From: Capsulimonas sp.
GTDB taxonomy: Bacteria > Armatimonadota > Armatimonadia > Armatimonadales > Capsulimonadaceae
Direction: 5' to 3'
Assembly: GCA_025963815.1 (NCBI GenBank)
Contig: JAOQAA010000091.1
Coordinates: 1-5,152 of the forward strand
Length of the DNA: 5,152 nucleotides
Each line of letters opens with the position of its first letter. Positions within the stretch are counted from its first letter, which is position 1. The notes under the pieces were generated by a model. That model ran no database searches. It was not told where the DNA came from and was given only the letters and a program-made list of their open reading frames with translations. A program made the translations under genes and the position numbers. Of the stretch, positions 4,927-5,152 are shown one piece after another.

Positions 4927-5152
4927 CGCACCCGGACGTTCCGTCGGCTCCGTCCATGATGCGGCGCTTGTTGAGAGTGTCGTAGTGCATCCATTTGGTG
5001 TGGCCGTCGATGAAGGAGACATCCGAGCCGTTCGTATGACGCGGAGAGAAGAAGTTCGAGGAGCCGTAAAGGTAGCCGTCATCGGTGGATTTCGACGGGT
5101 TGTTTTGATCCGCTTCTTCCCCCAGCAGCATATAGTCTGAGGGGTTGTCGAA
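4916..5152 (-). CDS. C-terminal part of a pseudopilin-like protein with H-X9-DG motif
   Basis: The frame is open from the right window edge to the TAG at 4916-4918, giving the last 78 residues of a protein whose start lies beyond 5152. An ATG at 5131 is in frame but is almost certainly internal, because the frame continues upstream as FDNPSDY and a start there would leave only a fragment of the family. The key motif is RHTNGSDVSFIDGHTKW (residues 38-54): H39, nine residues, then D49-G50. This H-X9-DG signature marks the C-terminal region of DUF1559-type proteins that carry a type IV pilin-like N-terminal cleavage/methylation helix; that N-terminal part is not visible here. Such proteins are greatly expanded in Planctomycetota and Armatimonadota and are assumed to be exported by a type II secretion or pilus-like system. 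The tail is polar and ends with a single Cys in SGCASG. It converges with and overlaps the M48 protease gene. Confidence 0.85.
   Translation of the reverse strand, partial: FDNPSDYMLLGEEADQNNPSKSTDDGYLYGSSNFFSPRHTNGSDVSFIDGHTKWMHYDTLNKRRIMDGADGTSGCASG

Noticed and set aside
4411..5082. Minus-strand open frame of 223 codons
   Set aside because: It runs opposite the M48 catalytic region and in another frame of the H-X9-DG gene, both of which carry clear family motifs.
1..5152. tRNA, rRNA, CRISPR array, transposase or insertion sequence ends
   Set aside because: No cloverleaf, spaced direct repeats, transposase motif or terminal inverted repeats were seen.

Overview
The window looks like chromosomal DNA from a bacterium with moderately high GC, about 60-65% in the coding stretches I counted. 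Three features point to a Gram-negative-type bacterium with a diderm envelope, such as Armatimonadota (Capsulimonas-like) or, second choice, Planctomycetota. These are a pseudopilin-like protein ending in the H-X9-DG signature, a PEP-CTERM-like exported protein, and a secreted protein with two PsbP/Mog1-like repeats. This placement is inference from protein family distribution; there is no rRNA or other taxonomic marker.

Layout, left to right. 1-987 (minus) is a secreted protein cut off at its C-terminus by the window edge. 1029-1343 (minus) is a 104-residue protein with two membrane segments, probably the first gene of a two-gene operon with the secreted protein. 1344-1500 holds the operon promoter and a 12-bp perfect hairpin just after the next gene. 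1501-2067 (minus) is a 188-residue exported protein with a variant PEP-CTERM tail and lower GC. 2068-2337 is AT-rich non-coding DNA. It holds a strong sigma70-type promoter for the PEP-CTERM gene, a hairpin in its leader, and a textbook intrinsic terminator for the TPR gene. 2338-3585 (minus) is a cytoplasmic TPR protein with a possible TolB/CsgG-like N-terminal region. 3634-4926 (plus) is a complete M48 (Ste24-like) zinc membrane protease, divergent from the TPR gene. 4916-5152 (minus) is the C-terminal end of an H-X9-DG pseudopilin-like protein, overlapping the protease gene tail to tail by 11 bp.

Most of the genes act in or on the envelope: a secreted two-repeat protein, a small membrane protein, a surface-sorted protein, a membrane protease and a pseudopilin-like protein. 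The one apparent cytoplasmic protein is the TPR protein. It shares a 48-bp divergent promoter region with the M48 protease, so the two may be co-regulated.

I see no mobile element, CRISPR array, tRNA, rRNA or convincing new system. The most notable signals are: two genes whose -10 boxes sit 7-8 bases before an ATG that lacks a Shine-Dalgarno sequence, suggesting leaderless mRNAs; a promoter whose -10 hexamer is exactly framed by an inverted repeat; the variant PEP-CTERM tail in a low-GC gene; and the internal duplication in the secreted protein.
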